Part shown: positions 30,324 through 38,549 of the stretch, one piece after another
Layout of the letters: every line of letters starts with the position of its first letter
Position numbering within the stretch: the stretch's first letter is position 1
NCBI GenBank assembly: GCA_964511665.1
Contig: CAZEHA010000009.1
Coordinates: 15,407 to 79,406 of the forward strand
DNA: 64,000 nucleotides
DNA from: JAGOEF01 sp964511665
Lineage (GTDB): Bacteria > Bacteroidota > Bacteroidia > Bacteroidales > ML635J-15
Direction of reading: 5' to 3'
The notes under the pieces: model-generated
What the model was told of the DNA's origin: nothing
Seen by the model: only the letters and a program-made list of their open reading frames with translations
Database searches by the model: none
Translations under genes and position numbers: made by a program

Positions 30324-30974
30324 CTACCTTGTCAAAAAACTATCATAGCTCGAGAATTCATCAACCTGCTTTATAGCTCTTTTAAAACCCCTTTCAAGAT
30401 CAATTAATGCGCGGTCGAGAGTTCGGAGCATCGCCGGTATCATGTGACGGTAATAGAACTCTTTGGGCGTAAGGCCGTAGTCTATCTTAACAATCTCCTG
30501 CTGGCATATATCGCCTCCGTCGAGCTTATCGTTAGCCCAAAACCATGTGGCTGCCGTAACTGGCTCGTGCCGCTCGGCCATAAGCCTGGCCATGCCCGCC
30601 CGGAACTTCTCGCCGTTGCTAAGTACGTTGAAAGGCCTGAGCCATGCCGGCACGTCACCAAGGCCAACGGAGGCCAAAGCGCCGGTTACATCATTGAAGG
30701 AGCCATCCGGAGCTATTGCGTCAACAATTGGCACATCTGTCGGCCACCCCGCATATAAGTCGTGTATGCCTTCCTGAAATATAGCCGACCCAAGCGATGT
30801 TTTACCGCTGCCCGACGGGCCAACAATAAGCCCTATCTTCCAGCTTTCGCCCTCTATTGGTAAGTCGGCAACATGGCTCCATCCGGAACCCGATTCGGCG
30901 TTAAAGAGGCTCTTAACGCGTGCTGCCCGGTAGCTGTGATAATCGTTGCACCGGTGATTAACGTGTATCATCAT
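30324..30974 (-). CDS. Chimeric ABC-ATPase / formyltransferase-like protein in the Mu mom position
   Basis: 216 residues. Residues about 46-134 match the N-terminal half of ABC-type ATPases of the COG2401 kind (ATPases linked to an acetyltransferase domain), with Walker A GPSGSGKTS at 52-60 and the signature LSNGEKFRAGMARLMAE at 118-134. The Walker B and switch region, and any acetyltransferase domain, are absent. From residue 135 the sequence changes to the C-terminal part of a PurN/Fmt-type formyltransferase: TAATWFWANDKLDGGDICQQ contains the LDGG block with the catalytic Asp, then a typical terminal helix. The Asn-His part of that active site is missing. It is the last gene before the left end, after the tail fibre. 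Either it is a deletion fusion of two genes or a real two-domain product; catalytic activity is doubtful. Confidence 0.6.
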   Translation of the reverse strand: MMIHVNHRCNDYHSYRAARVKSLFNAESGSGWSHVADLPIEGESWKIGLIVGPSGSGKTSLGSAIFQEGIHDLYAGWPTDVPIVDAIAPDGSFNDVTGALASVGLGDVPAWLRPFNVLSNGEKFRAGMARLMAERHEPVTAATWFWANDKLDGGDICQQEIVKIDYGLTPKEFYYRHMIPAMLRTLDRALIDLERGFKRAIKQVDEFSSYDSFLTR

Positions 30975-31093
30975 ACCACTACGACTTTAAGCGTTAAACC
31001 CATAGCGTTAAGCTTCTCGTATAGCTCGCGCTGTTCCTGCTCACTGTGGCATATTACTACTATGCCGTACTGTTGTTTGTAACTGTATCCCAT
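30971..31093 (-). CDS. Small protein (40 aa) coupled to the chimeric ATPase
   Basis: An ORF of 40 residues starting MGYSYKQQYGIVVICHSEQE and ending LKVVVV. Its stop overlaps the next start (ATGA), which argues for translational coupling. The pattern beta - SEQEQRELYEKLNAMG helix - beta resembles short proteins I recall next to COG2401-type ATPases in other elements. Function unknown. It sits where com lies relative to mom in Mu, but it shows no zinc-finger cysteines like Com, so the parallel is positional only. Confidence 0.55.
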   Translation of the reverse strand: MGYSYKQQYGIVVICHSEQEQRELYEKLNAMGLTLKVVVV

Positions 31094-31125
31094 TTTTTAT
31101 TTATATTTGTACTCTCTCACAATAA

Positions 31126-31188
31126 TAAAGGTGCACAACCGCCTGTTACAAAGACATTAGTCCCTGTCGTGGTGGTTGTGCACCTTTA
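31126..31188 (-). terminator. Large inverted repeat between tail fibre and left-end module
   Basis: Arms 31126-31143 and 31171-31188 are 18 bp long with one mismatch (a G-T wobble as RNA), centred on GGTGCACAACC, with a 27-nt loop. No T-run follows, so it may be a processed or regulated hairpin rather than a simple terminator. Confidence 0.5.
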
Positions 31189-31230
31189 CGTGCCAATGAG
31201 GGTGAGAGCTCAGAGGCGCGAGGCGGGGAT

Positions 31231-31971
31231 TTATTTAAACATCGCGACCCCGTCTAATACGATATAGTCATCAGTAGCCGCGGCCTCTATGTTACCATTT
31301 GGGTAAATAGCATAGTCGAACCCGCCGAAGCTACTACCATCGGCGTGCAAATAAGCAAGCCCAGGCCTAGCCGCCACAGGTAGCGTGCATATTACCGCCG
31401 GCGCTCCGACCTCAGGAACGAGGTGGCCGCGCAGATATACAATACCAGATTTAACCCGGTACTTCGGCGCGAACAAGCCGTTTGACTGCGACCACCCGCT
31501 GGCCGGGGTAATAACATTCCATCCCGTGTCGGCGGTAGTTATTCCGGCAATAATATCCTCCAGGCGCGGCAATGCCGCTGGAATATTGCCGGGAGCACCT
31601 ATGATGCCGAGCACAAGCGAAGCTGTCTCCTCCTGCCATGTTTGCACAGTTGTTTCTAGCCGCTTTGGCGTCTTAGCGCCGCCAGACAGGTCAACGGACG
31701 AGACTTCCCATACAACCTCTGTGTCATAGTCGGCTGTGGGTACCGAGCCACCCGGCACCCTGTATATTTTGCCGGCAATTACAACCCATCCGGGCGCGTA
31801 CGTCTCGGGGTCAGTATCACAGCCTGACAGAATGAATGAATCGTAATCGGTAAATGGCAGGTAAGGCTTAATTAATGCCTCTATTTGCTCATCATAGGCC
31901 TCCTGAATAAACCGAATGTCATCAAGGTATAGCGGCAGCAGGCCGTTATAATTACTGTTAAACTTCTTCAT
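31231..31971 (-). CDS. Tail fibre protein
   Basis: 246 residues, the last gene of the tail operon. The N-terminus (LYLDDIRFIQEAYDEQIEALIKPY) is the kind of helical baseplate-attachment region found in short phage fibres. The C-terminal part is beta-rich, with GLFAPKYRVKSGIVYLRGHL followed by a terminal FDYAIYPNGNIEAAATDDYIVLDGV segment, a common fibre tip layout. It likely decides host attachment. It overlaps the upstream gene by 14 bp. No variable-repeat or reverse transcriptase is nearby, so no diversity-generating system is seen. Confidence 0.75.
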   Translation of the reverse strand: MKKFNSNYNGLLPLYLDDIRFIQEAYDEQIEALIKPYLPFTDYDSFILSGCDTDPETYAPGWVVIAGKIYRVPGGSVPTADYDTEVVWEVSSVDLSGGAKTPKRLETTVQTWQEETASLVLGIIGAPGNIPAALPRLEDIIAGITTADTGWNVITPASGWSQSNGLFAPKYRVKSGIVYLRGHLVPEVGAPAVICTLPVAARPGLAYLHADGSSFGGFDYAIYPNGNIEAAATDDYIVLDGVAMFK

Positions 31972-32596
31972 ATATATTATAGGTATAAGTTACTCCAAAT
32001 AGCTTATAGATGTCGATTGTGGCACTCATCTCGTCCTCGTCGATGGCAGCGTGGTTGTCGGCCGTAATGTTCACAATAAAGTGTAGGCCCCCGGTGTACT
32101 CGCTCGGGTGGCCTATATACTGCACCTCCTCCTGCGGATCGGTTGGCGACTCCCAGTATTCCGAGCTTGTGTCGGGCTGGTTGGCCGTATTGTCGTCGGC
32201 GAGGCTTTTGTAGACGCGCTTCTTATATATGACCTCGTCGTTTTCGGCATACGTGGCCGCATCATCCCACTGGGCGCCGAGGTATATCTCTGCCTGCTCC
32301 TCGCTTGCGTTACCCATATAGGCTGGCTCGTCTGCGCCTAAATTGTCGGTAATTGTAATGTTTGGGTAAACAGAGTTTGGGTTAAACCTATCGTTGAGCA
32401 GCCGCTCAAGATAAATAATTTGAGCCGATACCGACATATCGTACTTCTTGGCATCTGTATAGTAGTCAAATCTAATGCAAATAGCTAAAATTTCGGCGGA
32501 CAGAGTACGAAGCAGAATAATGGCATACGGCTTGCGTAGCATAACAATCAACAGGTGCACAATTGCCGCACGGGTATCGAGGAAAAACTTAGACAT
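31958..32596 (-). CDS. Baseplate/fibre connector with carbohydrate-binding module
   Basis: 212 residues. The first half is helical. The second contains a CBM5/12-like chitin/cell-wall binding motif: WDDAATYAENDEVIYKKRVYK, then SSEYWE. Position between the J-like baseplate protein and the fibre suggests a baseplate-periphery protein that contacts the cell envelope. The start overlaps the upstream gene by 8 bp. The fold of the N-terminal part is not recognised. Confidence 0.65.
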   Translation of the reverse strand: MSKFFLDTRAAIVHLLIVMLRKPYAIILLRTLSAEILAICIRFDYYTDAKKYDMSVSAQIIYLERLLNDRFNPNSVYPNITITDNLGADEPAYMGNASEEQAEIYLGAQWDDAATYAENDEVIYKKRVYKSLADDNTANQPDTSSEYWESPTDPQEEVQYIGHPSEYTGGLHFIVNITADNHAAIDEDEMSATIDIYKLFGVTYTYNIYEEV

Positions 32597-33452
32597 GGTA
32601 GTTTATTACTAAATTATCTAAAGCGAATGAGCCGCCATAGCTCTGAAGGTTCTGTCCGGCTACAGGCGTATAAGACGGGCTGGTGTCGGTTGCCACCTGA
32701 AGCCAGCTGGCAGAGGTGGTATACGCATCGATGACACCTGTAGCGCGCTGCACAGCGTCGATAATGTGTGTTTTGTTGATTACCCCGCTGCCGTATGGCA
32801 GGGTCCGCAGATACTCCTTAATGCTATCTTCAACAGTTATTCCTTCGGTGCCTATTAATGTGCCCGCACCGGTTAATATAAGCGGATTATACCTTACACT
32901 TACTGATACTGAAAGCCGGTCGGGATTGTACGAGCCCCAGGTAACCGGTATTCCGGCAAGCTTGGTTTTGGCTAGATATGCCGCAAATGCGTTTCTCTCA
33001 TCGGTATCACTCATGGGCACGGGGTTTCCGCTTTCGTCGGCCTTATTTACAAGAACCAAAATACCGGGCATCTCTCCCTCTCGCACCTCTGCGAACTTAA
33101 TAAGCGCGGCGCTATTGTCGATCTCGGCGTACTCAAAAACATTTGTGTCGTCGTTATAAACCAGGTCGTGGCCGTACTGCCAGCTGAGGCATAGCTGCCT
33201 CCACCAGCTGAGAGTACCCACGCGCATCTGCTCCTCACGCGCGCTAACATCGGCTATGTGCTGATAAAACAGCGCCTCGATGGTGTGTGTTATCATTGCC
33301 AGCACCGACGCCCATATGCTTTCTACCGAAAAACGGGAAAAAGTTCCGTCGAATGTTGCGTCGGGATCAGTAATATTGTAGCGCTCACGAACGGGTGTGG
33401 CGGCAATGTAATGTGCCTTAATTGCGCTGAGTATTTCGTTATAGTTCCTCAT
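32589..33452 (-). CDS. Baseplate J-like protein
   Basis: 287 residues with the layout of Mu gp47/P2 gpJ baseplate wedge proteins: N-terminal helical region ending in REEQMRVGTLSWW, a middle domain with NAFAAYLAKTKLAGIPVTWGSY, then the GTEGITVEDSIKEYLRTLPYGSGVINKTHIIDAVQRATGV-type segment. It assembles the baseplate ring of the contractile tail. The end overlaps the connector gene by 8 bp. Confidence 0.8.
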   Translation of the reverse strand: MRNYNEILSAIKAHYIAATPVRERYNITDPDATFDGTFSRFSVESIWASVLAMITHTIEALFYQHIADVSAREEQMRVGTLSWWRQLCLSWQYGHDLVYNDDTNVFEYAEIDNSAALIKFAEVREGEMPGILVLVNKADESGNPVPMSDTDERNAFAAYLAKTKLAGIPVTWGSYNPDRLSVSVSVRYNPLILTGAGTLIGTEGITVEDSIKEYLRTLPYGSGVINKTHIIDAVQRATGVIDAYTTSASWLQVATDTSPSYTPVAGQNLQSYGGSFALDNLVINYHV

Positions 33453-33660
33453 ATGTTGCCGGTTTGGTTATTTGCTTGTTAAAAAACGCTACCACGTTAC
33501 GATCAACCATTATGTCATTGGGAATTACTACGCTCCCGACGGGCATGCTGCTTACCTGCGCATCGTTGGCAAGCGCAATAACGGCTGCGTTGGTTGCCTG
33601 TCCTGTGTGAATAAGGGCAACATCATACCAGCTCTGGCCTTGTAGCACGCTAACTATCAT
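33439..33660 (-). CDS. LysM-like tail protein (P2 gpX-like)
   Basis: 73 residues with the LysM-type pattern VLQGQSWYDVALIHTG...ALAN...PVGSVVIP. It is probably a small baseplate/tube-end protein that docks the spike or tube. It overlaps both neighbours, consistent with a coupled baseplate operon. Confidence 0.7.
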   Translation of the reverse strand: MIVSVLQGQSWYDVALIHTGQATNAAVIALANDAQVSSMPVGSVVIPNDIMVDRNVVAFFNKQITKPATYEEL

Positions 33661-33955
33661 AGTCTATTTGTATATCTCCATTGACAATACGTACCGAGTT
33701 AACTCTTACACCGTGCGCTCTTAGCTGCTGCAATATAATTGCAGGCGTGAACTTACTTGCCGGGCCGCCGAGCATTGCCGCTGCATTACACCCGCTGGTG
33801 GGGCTATCTTTCAGCTCGCCGGGAACAGCCGCAAGGCAACGTTCAATTACATCGGCTGTGTTGTCGCCAATGGCAATGCCCATGATTTTACTCTCGCTGT
33901 CGAGGCTTGTATCTATGGCCAGATCGCCGGTATCATCTATTATTATTCCCTTCAT
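33650..33955 (-). CDS. Baseplate wedge protein, gp25-like
   Basis: 101 residues: KGIIIDDTGDLAID at the N-terminus, then IMGIAIGDNTADVIERCLAAVPGELK, and a C-terminal INDYDS-like strand end. Size, position and the N-terminal pattern fit the GPW/gp25 family of baseplate wedge subunits. Some uncertainty remains because no fully diagnostic motif is present. Confidence 0.55.
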   Translation of the reverse strand: MKGIIIDDTGDLAIDTSLDSESKIMGIAIGDNTADVIERCLAAVPGELKDSPTSGCNAAAMLGGPASKFTPAIILQQLRAHGVRVNSVRIVNGDIQIDYDS

Positions 33956-34185
33956 TAGCTAATATCTCCCGCTCCTGAGCCGGCACCGCTTATTGTTCCG
34001 GTAACGCCTGCCACAACGCATGTGCCTGTAACTGTTGTTTCTACGCTTATTGTTGCAGCGCGCAAATACTCATCAACCCTATTGGCAATAGCCGTTGCAA
34101 CTTTGTCGGCCACATCTCCATCAGTCGCTACAATTGTGGCAAAGTCGGCTTTTAAATCACTTATAAAATCTTCCTTAACTAACAT
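33955..34185 (-). CDS. Small baseplate-operon protein of unknown function
   Basis: 76 residues. The N-terminal half is helical and acidic, and the C-terminal half is a Gly/Thr-rich beta segment (TGTCVVAGVTGTISGAGSGAG). It lies between spike and gp25-like genes with a 3-bp gap and a 1-bp overlap. It could be a spike tip or cap, but no PAAR motif is seen. Confidence 0.55.
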   Translation of the reverse strand: MLVKEDFISDLKADFATIVATDGDVADKVATAIANRVDEYLRAATISVETTVTGTCVVAGVTGTISGAGSGAGDIS

Positions 34186-34188
34186 GGC

Positions 34189-34746
34189 TCAGTGTTTAAT
34201 TTTTTCATCTTTCAAATCGTTCACAGTTATATTAGGCTGCAATAGCTGTGACGCCCAGGTAGCAACAGCTGCCTTAAGCACCGCTCCCCCATCCATAGGC
34301 ACGGGAACCCAAACAGTAAGCACCTGCTTGAGGGAATTAAGCTCTCCCCGAAGCTTATTGATCTCAGACACCAACTTAGCTATATCGGTTAAGTTGCTGC
34401 CGAGCCTAGCCTCGTTGAACACTATTTCGTCCTCGGTAATTAGTATGCTCATTGCGCCGACCTTAGCCCGAAAACTCTCGATCGTGCTAAACATAGAAAC
34501 AAACCTATCGACCTCGGTAAGTTCGCTAACAAGTACAACGCTATCAAGTGCCGGCCTTATTAGAACGCCTTTAGCTGGGTCGGTTCCGGCGCTTAGCCGC
34601 ACATTCTTTAGCTCATCACCATCGAGCAGGCGGGTAACGGTGCATGTGTATTCTTGTACCTCGGTAACCTTACACACCGACGCCGGCAGCTGCTGGTCGC
34701 CCACGATCTGCTGTATCATTCGCCTTATTTCGGTCTCCTTGCTCAT
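34189..34746 (-). CDS. Baseplate spike/central protein (gpV/gp45-like)
   Basis: 185 residues. An OB-fold-like N-terminal part (VCKVTEVQEYTCTVTRLLDGDELKNVRL, then VLIRPALDSVVLVSEL) is followed by a strand-turn region and a helical segment (LTDIAKLVSEINKLRGELNSLKQVL). This is the usual composition of short phage baseplate spike proteins. It overlaps the hub gene by 4 bp. Confidence 0.65.
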   Translation of the reverse strand: MSKETEIRRMIQQIVGDQQLPASVCKVTEVQEYTCTVTRLLDGDELKNVRLSAGTDPAKGVLIRPALDSVVLVSELTEVDRFVSMFSTIESFRAKVGAMSILITEDEIVFNEARLGSNLTDIAKLVSEINKLRGELNSLKQVLTVWVPVPMDGGAVLKAAVATWASQLLQPNITVNDLKDEKIKH

Positions 34747-35711
34747 TTTACCTCGCCTCCAAGCGTTATGGTTTGCCTGTAGCCACCCCGGCCAAAGCTA
34801 TAATCAACGGCCTCGGTGTAGAACCGCCGGTCGTTGCGTTCCTGGTACGTGTCATCAATAATATGGGTCACGTCGCCCTTCCTTATAAAAGGCCTGCCAA
34901 ATGCCGTTAAACTGCCTGTCATTTTGTCGACCTTAAAGGATGCGAGCTGATTTTTAACCAGCTCCTGCAGCTCGGTCATTGTTGTGCACGTGTACAGGAA
35001 CGTGCGTACATCGCAGCCCTCTGCATTGGCTGGCTCCTTGTATTCAAGCTTCGTGTTGTCCTTAAGTATTGCCTTGCCTACAATCTGTACCTTAACGTCA
35101 TCGGCAAGAGTGTACACCAGGTTATCGCTTATTGTGTTCCACCCCATGCGGAACTTAACCGTTGCAACCGCATCGGTTGCGAGCATCATACTGCCGGCCA
35201 TCACACCGTAGAACACGCTGTCGCGAAAGAAAAAGTTAACCGGATAGTTTTTCATAAAGTACTCCATCACCTGGGCAATGCTTACATCGGTGTTTATCTT
35301 TACCTCGCCCAGATCCACGTCGGCAATTTGGCAGTTGTAGCCGGGCATAACTTCGGCAATAAATGAGCGCAGGTTGAGCTTGGAATACACCTTGCCCGGG
35401 AGCTTGGTTTGCTTCAGCTTCCACGCTTCGTTCTCGCACTCTATTTTAATTGGCGTTCCGGTGTTTACCTTGGTAATATAGCCACTGAACACAAGCTCGG
35501 GATTGCCGTATCCATAATATATCTTGATCGAGTCGCCACGGCGTATAAACTCGGTAATGTTTGCACCATTTTTAAGCAGCCGGCGCGGACAGATAACCTC
35601 GGCGGTGTCGGTTAAATTGCGAACGCTGGTGCGAATGTTTATCTGTTGCACCGCGGTAAAGCGCACCTGCTGGGTTCCTGATATCTCTATGCGTGCGTTC
35701 ATTATCATCAT
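34743..35711 (-). CDS. Baseplate hub protein (late control D/gp27-like)
   Basis: 322 residues with the tandem-barrel layout of hub proteins: GDSIKIYYGYGNPELVFSGYIT near residue 60-80, a middle domain with NLRSFIAEVMPGYN, and a C-terminal FIRKGDVTHIIDDTYQERNDRRFYTEAVDYSF. It forms the trimeric hub between tail tube and spike. 4-bp overlaps on both sides indicate tight coupling. The first Met of three near the start (MMIMNARIEI) cannot be resolved from sequence. Confidence 0.75.
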   Translation of the reverse strand: MMIMNARIEISGTQQVRFTAVQQINIRTSVRNLTDTAEVICPRRLLKNGANITEFIRRGDSIKIYYGYGNPELVFSGYITKVNTGTPIKIECENEAWKLKQTKLPGKVYSKLNLRSFIAEVMPGYNCQIADVDLGEVKINTDVSIAQVMEYFMKNYPVNFFFRDSVFYGVMAGSMMLATDAVATVKFRMGWNTISDNLVYTLADDVKVQIVGKAILKDNTKLEYKEPANAEGCDVRTFLYTCTTMTELQELVKNQLASFKVDKMTGSLTAFGRPFIRKGDVTHIIDDTYQERNDRRFYTEAVDYSFGRGGYRQTITLGGEVK

Positions 35712-36340
35712 AGCACCTCCAGCTCATAGTCATCATCACTCAGAAACTGAAACGAGAACGGCATCGCGTTAACATAACGGGCCGAGTCCTGGTCGTAATC
35801 GCCACTCTGATACACCATGTGTGTAATTTCGAACAGCTGCAGTAGTTTGCTGTACACGCGAATTCGTCCGGGTGTGGCAAGTATTTTCTTCAGCGTGATC
35901 ACATCTTCGAGCGGGAATGCGTTCTGGCTATTGGCCACAACCGATCCACGAATGTCGACCCTGTAGTCGTTAGCCTGGATATATTCCTTAACGCTTCCAC
36001 GACGGCCAACCAGAGCGGTGCTCACTATTGTATTACTCTGATTAACGCGACATTTCACATCGATAAGCTCAATGCGCAGCACCCTGTCGGGTGTAGTAGT
36101 AAGGTCGGCGTCAACCTCGAGTATGATATTGCTGCGCTTCACTGCGGCCGATGCGCCGACATATTCGCTTGGCTGATTGTCGAGGCTTAGCAGTTCGTCG
36201 GGATCGGCGGTAAGCAGCGACGGCTTCAGCGCACGCTCATACAGCTCGCTTTTTACGCGTGCCAGGCCTGTGTTGTAGCCCACCTGTGCGGCCTTATCAA
36301 TAAGGCCCTTGTCGCGTATGCTGAAGCGGATTAAACTCAT
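35708..36340 (-). CDS. Tail protein between tape measure and hub (DUF6046-like)
   Basis: 210 residues, conserved position downstream of the tape measure. It resembles the DUF6046 family as I recall it from Bacteroidota phages. In Mu this slot holds gp43/DNA-circulation-type proteins. A C-terminal acidic end (SDDDYELEVL) and a segment IRVYSKLLQLFEITHM are visible. It is probably a tube-baseplate adaptor, inferred from position. Confidence 0.55.
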   Translation of the reverse strand: MSLIRFSIRDKGLIDKAAQVGYNTGLARVKSELYERALKPSLLTADPDELLSLDNQPSEYVGASAAVKRSNIILEVDADLTTTPDRVLRIELIDVKCRVNQSNTIVSTALVGRRGSVKEYIQANDYRVDIRGSVVANSQNAFPLEDVITLKKILATPGRIRVYSKLLQLFEITHMVYQSGDYDQDSARYVNAMPFSFQFLSDDDYELEVL

Positions 36341-38430
36341 GGCATATAGTTTACATCGTTTACTACCATTGTGAGGGCTCTGCTTAGTTTATCTAAAAAG
36401 TCGTTTGCGCCTGCAGGATCCTGCCCGGGCTCGAACACGTTTGTGTTGTTCGCTATAAGGCTGTCAAGGGTAATGTTTATTACCTTCATGTTTCGGCCGC
36501 CTCCCGAAATAGCGTCTTCGGCTTTTTTAAAATCGGTACCACCGGGACCATTACCTCCACCACCTCCTGATCCAGGCACGTAACGCAGACTGCCATCCAT
36601 GAACCCGCGAAGGCGCTGCCACTCGTCCGGGCTCAAATCGCCCATAGCCTTACTCCTTATTGATTCGAACTCAGAAGCAAGAGAGCCGGCCTGCTCGTGC
36701 TTGCTGTCGCCAAACATCTTGCTGTAGGTGGTTTCGTTCGCAATGTCAATAAGGCTGGCTTTTTCAAAGATAAGAGCTTTTTCATCTTCAGCTATTGTTC
36801 TGTTGAAGATGTCGTTAGCTATACTTATTCGAGTTTTATATTCATTATATAGTCTTTCGGCATCTTTCATTTTTTGATCATCTTTGTAATAAATCATATC
36901 ATCATATGCCTTGTATTTAGCCAAAATCTCCTGAGCAACATACATCTCCTCTGTTGTGAGATTTCGCTTGTCATATCGCGAATTTCCACTCGGAGATACA
37001 CGGAAAATACGAGCTTGCCCCTCTGCTGCGCTTTTCATAATATCCCAATAGTCCTGCCGCTTCAAATCTGCTTCAGTAACTCCAAGCGTTTTTAAGAATA
37101 TTTGCGCTTCATTTCTAACACCAACAATCTCCTCACGAGCGATCTTGGATTTTAAGTATTTGTCGGCCTGATCTGCATACTTTTTTTCTTTTTCGCGAAG
37201 TTTATTGATGTTATCCTCCTGTATCTGCTTTTTTAACTTCAAATCATACTCTCTATTCACTGCCTCAAGTTTTTTACGCAGCTCTTCGTTTGAAACCGTT
37301 TCGGCATTTAAACTTCCTAGAAACTCGGGATAGGTAGCCTGAAGCTGATCAATTAGCGATTTTCGCGTTTCGGCCACCGTATTCACATCTGTAATAGCAC
37401 CTACCAAGGCATTAAGCTCGGCTTTCTCTTTCGCAATTTTCTGTGCGGTCGGCACCTCAACCCACTTTTTGAACATATCAACAACCCCTGATCCCTCGCG
37501 TATAAGTTGGTTAAATGTAGGCTGTAGCCGGTCGCCAATTGCCACCTTAAGTTGAAACACATTGTCCTGCAGGTTACTTAGTTGACCGGAAGTTGTTTTG
37601 CTCTGCTCGCCCATCATTCCGAGAAAGCCTTTCGCTTTGAGTATTGCCGGAAGGGCCTGCATCATTTCTTCGGTGCTGGCCATCATCTCGCCGTTTGCTC
37701 CTATACCCTTGCCGGTTGCCTTAGCCCAATCCTCAGAACTTATTAGCAAATCTCTAAACATATTCACAGCTTCCCCCTTTTGGCCGGTGGCAAGTTTGGC
37801 ATAGGCCCCCATTACTTGCTCAAGGGGCTTGCCGCTTGCCGCTGCAAGGTCGCCTAAGTTTGTAAGATTATCGCGGTTATAACGCCCAATTGCCTGAAGC
37901 TGATTGCCCGCCTGAACCACCTGATCGATTTGAAATGGAGTTTTTGCGGCAATGTCGATATACTCGCGCATTCTATCGTTAGCTGCTCCCCTACTGCCCA
38001 GCATGGTTTTTACCGTAACTCCGTATTTCTCCATCTCGGCGGACGCCATTACGCTTTCATATGCAAACTGCCCTGCGGCCTGCGCCCCCCGCATGAGTAA
38101 GTAAGCCGCCCCCACACCCTTAACTGTTTTCATCCAGCCAGCTGTTTTATCGGCACAGGCTGATGTTTCGGCCTGTATTTTTTTAATGCGCCGTTCTGTT
38201 TCGGCGATTAACTGATTGTATTTTCTTATATGGTCGCCGCGAAATGAGTTTTCGGAAGCCGTGCGATATCGCTGTATGTTTTCGCGTAACTGTGCTATGC
38301 TGCGATTTTGGTCGGCAAATGGGTCTTTTACTTTTTTTCGATTAATACGATCAAGTGTCGACTCCATTTGTTTCAAGCCCTTCGACCAATTATCAACGAT
38401 TTCTATGGCATATTTTACTTGCGTATCCAT
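36337..38430 (-). CDS. Tail tape measure protein
   Basis: 697 residues, the longest gene of the tail module. Heptad-rich N-terminus (residues 1-100) and the conserved tape-measure core: TVKTMLGSRGAANDRMREYIDIAAKTPFQ-like segment near 140-170, LGDLAAASGKPLEQVMGAYAKLATGQ, LSNLQDNVFQLKVAIGDRLQPTF. The second half is coiled-coil-rich, ending in a Gly-rich linker. It sets tail length and is ejected first. Short for its family, so the tail should be fairly short. Confidence 0.9.
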   Translation of the reverse strand: MDTQVKYAIEIVDNWSKGLKQMESTLDRINRKKVKDPFADQNRSIAQLRENIQRYRTASENSFRGDHIRKYNQLIAETERRIKKIQAETSACADKTAGWMKTVKGVGAAYLLMRGAQAAGQFAYESVMASAEMEKYGVTVKTMLGSRGAANDRMREYIDIAAKTPFQIDQVVQAGNQLQAIGRYNRDNLTNLGDLAAASGKPLEQVMGAYAKLATGQKGEAVNMFRDLLISSEDWAKATGKGIGANGEMMASTEEMMQALPAILKAKGFLGMMGEQSKTTSGQLSNLQDNVFQLKVAIGDRLQPTFNQLIREGSGVVDMFKKWVEVPTAQKIAKEKAELNALVGAITDVNTVAETRKSLIDQLQATYPEFLGSLNAETVSNEELRKKLEAVNREYDLKLKKQIQEDNINKLREKEKKYADQADKYLKSKIAREEIVGVRNEAQIFLKTLGVTEADLKRQDYWDIMKSAAEGQARIFRVSPSGNSRYDKRNLTTEEMYVAQEILAKYKAYDDMIYYKDDQKMKDAERLYNEYKTRISIANDIFNRTIAEDEKALIFEKASLIDIANETTYSKMFGDSKHEQAGSLASEFESIRSKAMGDLSPDEWQRLRGFMDGSLRYVPGSGGGGGNGPGGTDFKKAEDAISGGGRNMKVINITLDSLIANNTNVFEPGQDPAGANDFLDKLSRALTMVVNDVNYMP

Positions 38431-38438
38431 TTTTTTAG

Positions 38439-38446
38439 TATTTTTG
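38439..38446 (+). promoter_or_regulatory. -7-type element antisense to the tail operon
   Basis: TATTTTTG (match to TAnnTTTG) with TTG at 38419-38421 upstream (17 bp). It points at the small plus-strand ORF that starts 4 bp later. Confidence 0.35.
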
Positions 38447-38450
38447 TGGC

Positions 38451-38549
38451 ATGGCAGCTTTATTCATCATATTCATGCTGGCTTGCATAATAGGCGCGTT
38501 GCTTTGCCTAAGATATGCTTGTCGATCATTTTTCGATATGTTTAAATAA
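38451..38549 (+). CDS. Candidate 32-aa membrane peptide on the opposite strand
   Basis: ATG to TAA gives 32 residues: a single hydrophobic helix (LFIIFMLACIIGALLCL) and a short basic tail. It fills almost exactly the gap between the tape measure start (38430) and the end of the chaperone extension (38550), with a -7-type promoter element just before the ATG. A transcript from it would be leaderless or nearly so. No family is recognised. It could be chance. Confidence 0.35.
   Translation: MAALFIIFMLACIIGALLCLRYACRSFFDMFK

Noticed and set aside
31231..31971. Diversity-generating retroelement target in the tail fibre
   Set aside because: No reverse transcriptase, no template/variable repeat pair and no adenine-biased variation could be seen.
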